Part shown: positions 14,207 to 16,766 of the stretch, one piece after another
Layout of the letters: the number at the start of each line of letters is the position of its first letter
Numbering within the stretch: the stretch's first letter is position 1
From: Scytonema sp. UIC 10036
GTDB taxonomy: Bacteria > Cyanobacteriota > Cyanobacteriia > Cyanobacteriales > Nostocaceae
Assembly: GCF_009725235.1 (NCBI RefSeq)
Contig: NZ_WJFC01000266.1
Location: forward strand, 1 to 16,766
Reading direction: 5' to 3'
Length of the DNA: 16,766 bases
Translations under genes and position numbers: made by a program
Notes under the pieces: model-generated
What the model was told of the DNA's origin: nothing
Databases searched by the model: none
The model's input: only the letters and a program-made list of their open reading frames with translations

Positions 14207-14237
14207 TTCAATACTAAGTAAGTAGGCGTGAAAAAAC

Positions 14238-14424
14238 GGTTCTTCCGTACTTAGTGGGCTAATTTCATCTAAAACTTTTTTGAAAGCTTTGTGTAGTCAG
14301 CTTTTTAAGCATTATCTAAGCTAGATCGATCCATAAAGCACTTAATCACCGCATTGAAATCCCATACAATCAGGTTCAGATACGAAGCTTATTGATAATT
14401 TAGCCCACTAAGTACGGAAGAACC
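14238..14424. mobile_element. MITE-like element with 25-bp perfect terminal inverted repeats
   Basis: The bases at 14238-14262 (starting GGTTCTTCCG, ending GTGGGCTAA) are the exact reverse complement of 14400-14424 (starting TTAGCCCAC, ending CGGAAGAACC). The 137 bases between carry no long frame in any direction. AAC lies just outside both ends (14235-14237 and 14425-14427), a possible 3-base target duplication. This suits a non-autonomous element moved by a transposase from elsewhere. A simple large hairpin is the alternative. Confidence 0.65.
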
Positions 14425-14687
14425 AACAATTCTTGGGTTTCTAAACTAGAATCTATTTGAAATTGATTGGGTTTTAATTCGAAGGTAAAGCTACTGAGAT
14501 TAAGTTGCTCTTTGCTATTATCAAAAACAATTACCTGGGGTAACTTTTGAAAAGAATTTTGATGAAATATCTCTAATAAGTTTGTTTGATTTCGATAAAC
14601 TTCTTGCCAATTGTCTAAATTCCAGTCTAGAAAAAAATCTGGAAACAGAGATTTGGGTAGTAAAAATTTTAACTTGGTTAATGTCAT
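14400..14687 (-). CDS. Hypothetical protein whose end lies in a terminal repeat
   Basis: A 95-residue frame that I do not recognise. It is rich in Leu, Phe, Asn and Gln, has no signal peptide and no membrane helix. Segments such as LFPDFFLDWNLDNWQEVYRN (14-33) and PQVIVFDNSKEQLNLSSF (50-67) look like real, folded protein, with a possible beta strand at QVIVFD. The last seven residues, VLPYLVG, and the TAA stop are encoded by the 25-bp repeat at 14400-14424. The frame is thus probably the front part of a longer gene cut by the element. No ribosome site is evident before the ATG at 14687. It may also be a chance open frame. Confidence 0.35.
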   Translation of the reverse strand: MTLTKLKFLLPKSLFPDFFLDWNLDNWQEVYRNQTNLLEIFHQNSFQKLPQVIVFDNSKEQLNLSSFTFELKPNQFQIDSSLETQELLVLPYLVG

Positions 14688-14763
14688 ACTGATAATTAGT
14701 TACAATTTATGTTAAATACTTTATACCAATTTGAAAAAAGAATGCAACACATGAATCAGACCC

Positions 14764-14902
14764 CAATACTGCGTAGGTTTTGTATAAAAACACGCAATTA
14801 CGTAGGTTGGGTTGAGGAAGGAAACCCAACATTTATCGGCATTTGTTGGGTAACGCTCGTGCTCTACCCAACCTACAATTTCTCTCAGCCCTTGCAGTAT
14901 TG
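14764..14902. mobile_element. 139-bp MITE-like element with target duplication
   Basis: The ends are CAATACTGC (14764-14772) and its exact reverse complement GCAGTATTG (14894-14902). AATCAGACCC occurs directly outside on both sides (14754-14763 and 14903-14912), which is what a 10-base target site duplication would look like. Inside is a nested palindrome: GTAGGTTGGGT (14802-14812) with ACCCAACCTAC (14866-14876), and ACCCAACA (14824-14831) with TGTTGGGT (14844-14851), a motif type repeated widely in cyanobacteria. There is no coding capacity, so it would depend on a transposase elsewhere. Confidence 0.75.
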
Positions 14903-14969
14903 AATCAGACCCTAATCAATAATTAACCGTTGGGTTACAAGCCCCTTAATTTAAGTTGGTGATAAGGCA

Positions 14970-14994
14970 CGCTACGGGCTGAAGCCGTATCGCC
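14970..14994. repeat. Palindromic short dispersed repeat
   Basis: CGCTACGGGCTGAAGCCGTA followed by TCGCC. Arms ACGGGCT and AGCCGT face each other across GA. Size (about 25 bases), GC-rich arms and CGC ends are like the repeat inserted in devA. Confidence 0.55.
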
Positions 14995-15067
14995 AACCGT
15001 GTTTCGCTACCTAATTTCTTCTCTATTTCAGCGATCGCCACCTTAATTAAAAAATTGGAAGCACAAC

Positions 15068-16660
15068 TTAAGTGAGTCCAAACCTTTCGTGAAGAATACA
15101 AGCACTTAGCATTTTCATCAAAATTATATCAATGGAAGCACGTTGGCTTTCACTCATTATTGGTAATTTATCTAGCAAATTAATGACTGCTGCATGGTTA
15201 TAGAAAGGTACAGAAGACATCAAAGAACTCCGCAGAGTATCTTGGACAAGTTGCTGTAGGGCTTCGTTTGGTTTGAAAGTTGAAGGTGGAGCTAGAAATG
15301 GATGCTTTTGGCGGTTATACATCGTATCAGTTATAAATGGCTTTGCTGCTTCTCTTAGTACATATTTTTCAGTCAATCCACGAATCTTGAGTGCAACGGG
15401 CATATTGCAAACTAATTCCACAACTTTGTGATCCAAAAAAGGAAGCCGTCCTTCAATAGAATGTGCCATTTCAACACCATCACCTAACATCCGTAAAAGG
15501 TAATTAGGTAAGATAGTTTTAGACCATAAATACTGAGATTGGTGTACAGGCTCCCTTCCCTTTAATTGTTTTTGTACATCTATTTGATTAAAAAATACAC
15601 GATAAACATCACTGTGTAGAACTTGTGCAATAAAGTCCTGTGAATATAAAGGCATAGATCTAAGATATCCCTCAGCCGAAGCGTGCATCCAAGCTGGGGC
15701 AAATCCTAACAAACGCTGAACACTATTTAAAGCTTGATTTGAGTTATTTTCAGCTAATAAAATTCCTTCTGAAACTTTATTCTTTAACTTCAGTTCTTCT
15801 AACAAAAGTTTTACTGTCTGCTCATCTTGTCCTTGTTAATTGTGGAGCAACATATCTTGGCGGAAATGAACATAGCCTCCAAAGATTTCATCTGAACCTT
15901 CACCTGTAAGTACAACTTTATAGCCTGCATCTCGTACAGATCGACTTAACAGATATTTTGCAGTTGTATGGGCATTAATACATCGCATTTCACAATGCCA
16001 AATGGAATCGGCAAAATGTTCAGCTAAGTCCGATTGGCGAACAAGAATAGTCTGTAAATTAGCACCAGTATGTGCTGCCATTTCACGAGCAAGTGGTTCT
16101 TCGTTATAAGCTTCATCGTCAAAAGCAAGAGTAAATGCCTGAATGGGAGAAGAACTATGATGTACTGCCATACCTAAAACCGTAGATGAATCAAGACCAC
16201 CACTGAGATAACAACCAACTGGCACATCAGCCCTCAAACGCAATTGGATAGCTTCATCTAATGTATGACGAAGTTGTTCAATGTAATCCTCTTCTTTGTA
16301 CTGAGGTAAAGAATCATTAATCAGTGGATAATCAAAATCCCAATAACGATGTAGCCCTATTCCAGAGCGAGAGGCTAACAAAAAATATCCTGGTGGCACT
16401 TGATAAACATTAGCAAACGTGGTAAGGTCTTCAGACAGAACGCCGCATTCAAATTGCAAAAAAGATTCACGATCCCAAGAAGCTGGGACACCCGCAGCAA
16501 GTAAAGCTTTGACTTCAGATGCTAGATAAAGAGTATTTTCATAAATACTGTAATACAGAGGCTTGATGCCAAAACGATCTCGTGCTGCAAATAGTAAATC
16601 ATTACGTTCATCCCAAATGACAAAAGCAAACTCACCCCTCAGAGGATGTTTGAAAAGTGG
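15068..16660 (-). pseudogene. asnB: Decayed glutamine-dependent asparagine synthetase
   Basis: The remains of a class II asparagine synthetase, which moves glutamine nitrogen to aspartate with ATP. The end of the glutaminase domain is readable from LRGEFAFVIWDERN (from 16642 down) through ARDRFGIKPLYY; the ATP loop SGGLDSS is near 16200, then TGEGSDEIFGGY, and the synthetase domain runs on to EGRLPFLDHKVVEL and the C-terminus at 15068. Two lesions are visible. An in-frame TAA at 15836-15838 follows MLLHN; the frame resumes at once as QGQDEQTVKLLLEELK, so one change (for example CAA to TAA) explains it. Upstream the frame meets TAA at 16661-16663 and family similarity stops, so the first part, including catalytic Cys2, is missing and replaced by repeat DNA. 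An open frame starting at TTG 15805 should not be annotated as a separate intact gene. Confidence 0.88.
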
Positions 16661-16698
16661 TTAGCTGTCATTTTAATCACATGATTACCCCCCTTGGT

Positions 16699-16759
16699 CC
16701 CCCCTTATAAAGGGGGGAAATAAGAGAAATTGAGTTCCCTCCCCTTTATAAGGGGAGGG
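16699..16759. repeat. Paired C/G-run palindromes at the asnB break
   Basis: CCCCCCTT (16699-16706) pairs with AAGGGGGG (16710-16717), and CCCTCCCCTT (16737-16746) with AAGGGGAGGG (16750-16759); both have 3-base loops. Such palindromes are common dispersed repeats in cyanobacteria. The element continues past the window end and lies just upstream of the truncated asnB. Confidence 0.8.
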
Positions 16760-16766
16760 TTAGGGT

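Larger units (their letters stand above)
14688..15067. other. 380-base region without genes
   Basis: It holds the 139-base MITE-like element (14764-14902), an SDR-type palindrome (14970-14994) and a HIP1 site (15031-15038). A 64-codon frame at 14709-14903 is translated repeat. No RNA gene was recognised. Confidence 0.55.

Noticed and set aside
14709..14903. 64-codon frame
   Set aside because: It lies almost wholly in the 139-bp MITE-like element and its palindromes.
15806..15835. Frameshift between the two asnB parts
   Set aside because: The parts are in the same frame, ten codons plus one stop apart; a nonsense change is enough.

Overview
The window looks like the chromosome of a filamentous, probably heterocyst-forming cyanobacterium. 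The evidence is at least 11 copies of the HIP1 octamer GCGATCGC (at 114, 2984, 4085, 5423, 9707, 10566, 11452, 12699, 13131, 13252 and 15031), an rbp-rpsU gene pair, DevB/DevC/DevA-type exporter genes, and unusually dense short repeats of the kinds known from Nostocales (7-bp tandem arrays, short palindromic dispersed repeats, MITE-like elements). The species cannot be told from the sequence alone.

Layout. 1-1073: an RRM protein gene (rbp) with a long leader, an intrinsic terminator, then rpsU. 1175-3799 (minus): a membrane-bound Cache-HAMP-GGDEF-EAL cyclic-di-GMP enzyme. 4076-6998: a DsbD/ScsB-type transmembrane thiol reductase and a lipoprotein peroxiredoxin-like protein, probably its electron acceptor; the spacer between them is made almost wholly of three 7-bp tandem arrays. 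7183-7395: a small DUF6887-type protein. 7514-8401 (minus): a YihY/BrkB-type membrane protein. 8544-13630: an exporter locus with devB and devC together (minus strand) and devA 1.8 kb further on (minus strand), with a family 4 glycosyltransferase gene in the opposite orientation between devC and devA. 13931-14206: a small coiled-coil membrane protein grown by an internal 57-bp duplication. 14238-14912: two MITE-like elements and a small unrecognised gene whose end lies inside one of them. 15068-16660 (minus): a decayed asnB with an in-frame TAA and no N-terminus, next to a palindrome-rich repeat at the window edge.

Functional links. The thiol reductase and peroxiredoxin form a plausible envelope reducing or peroxide-defence pair. 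DevB, DevC and DevA would form one ATP-driven exporter; in Anabaena such an exporter builds the heterocyst glycolipid layer. Here devA carries a palindromic short repeat inserted in frame just after its ABC signature motif, so its activity is in question. No complete transposase, CRISPR array, tRNA or rRNA was seen. The main theme is repeat invasion: repeats separate operon genes, supply stop codons, enter reading frames and abut a pseudogene.
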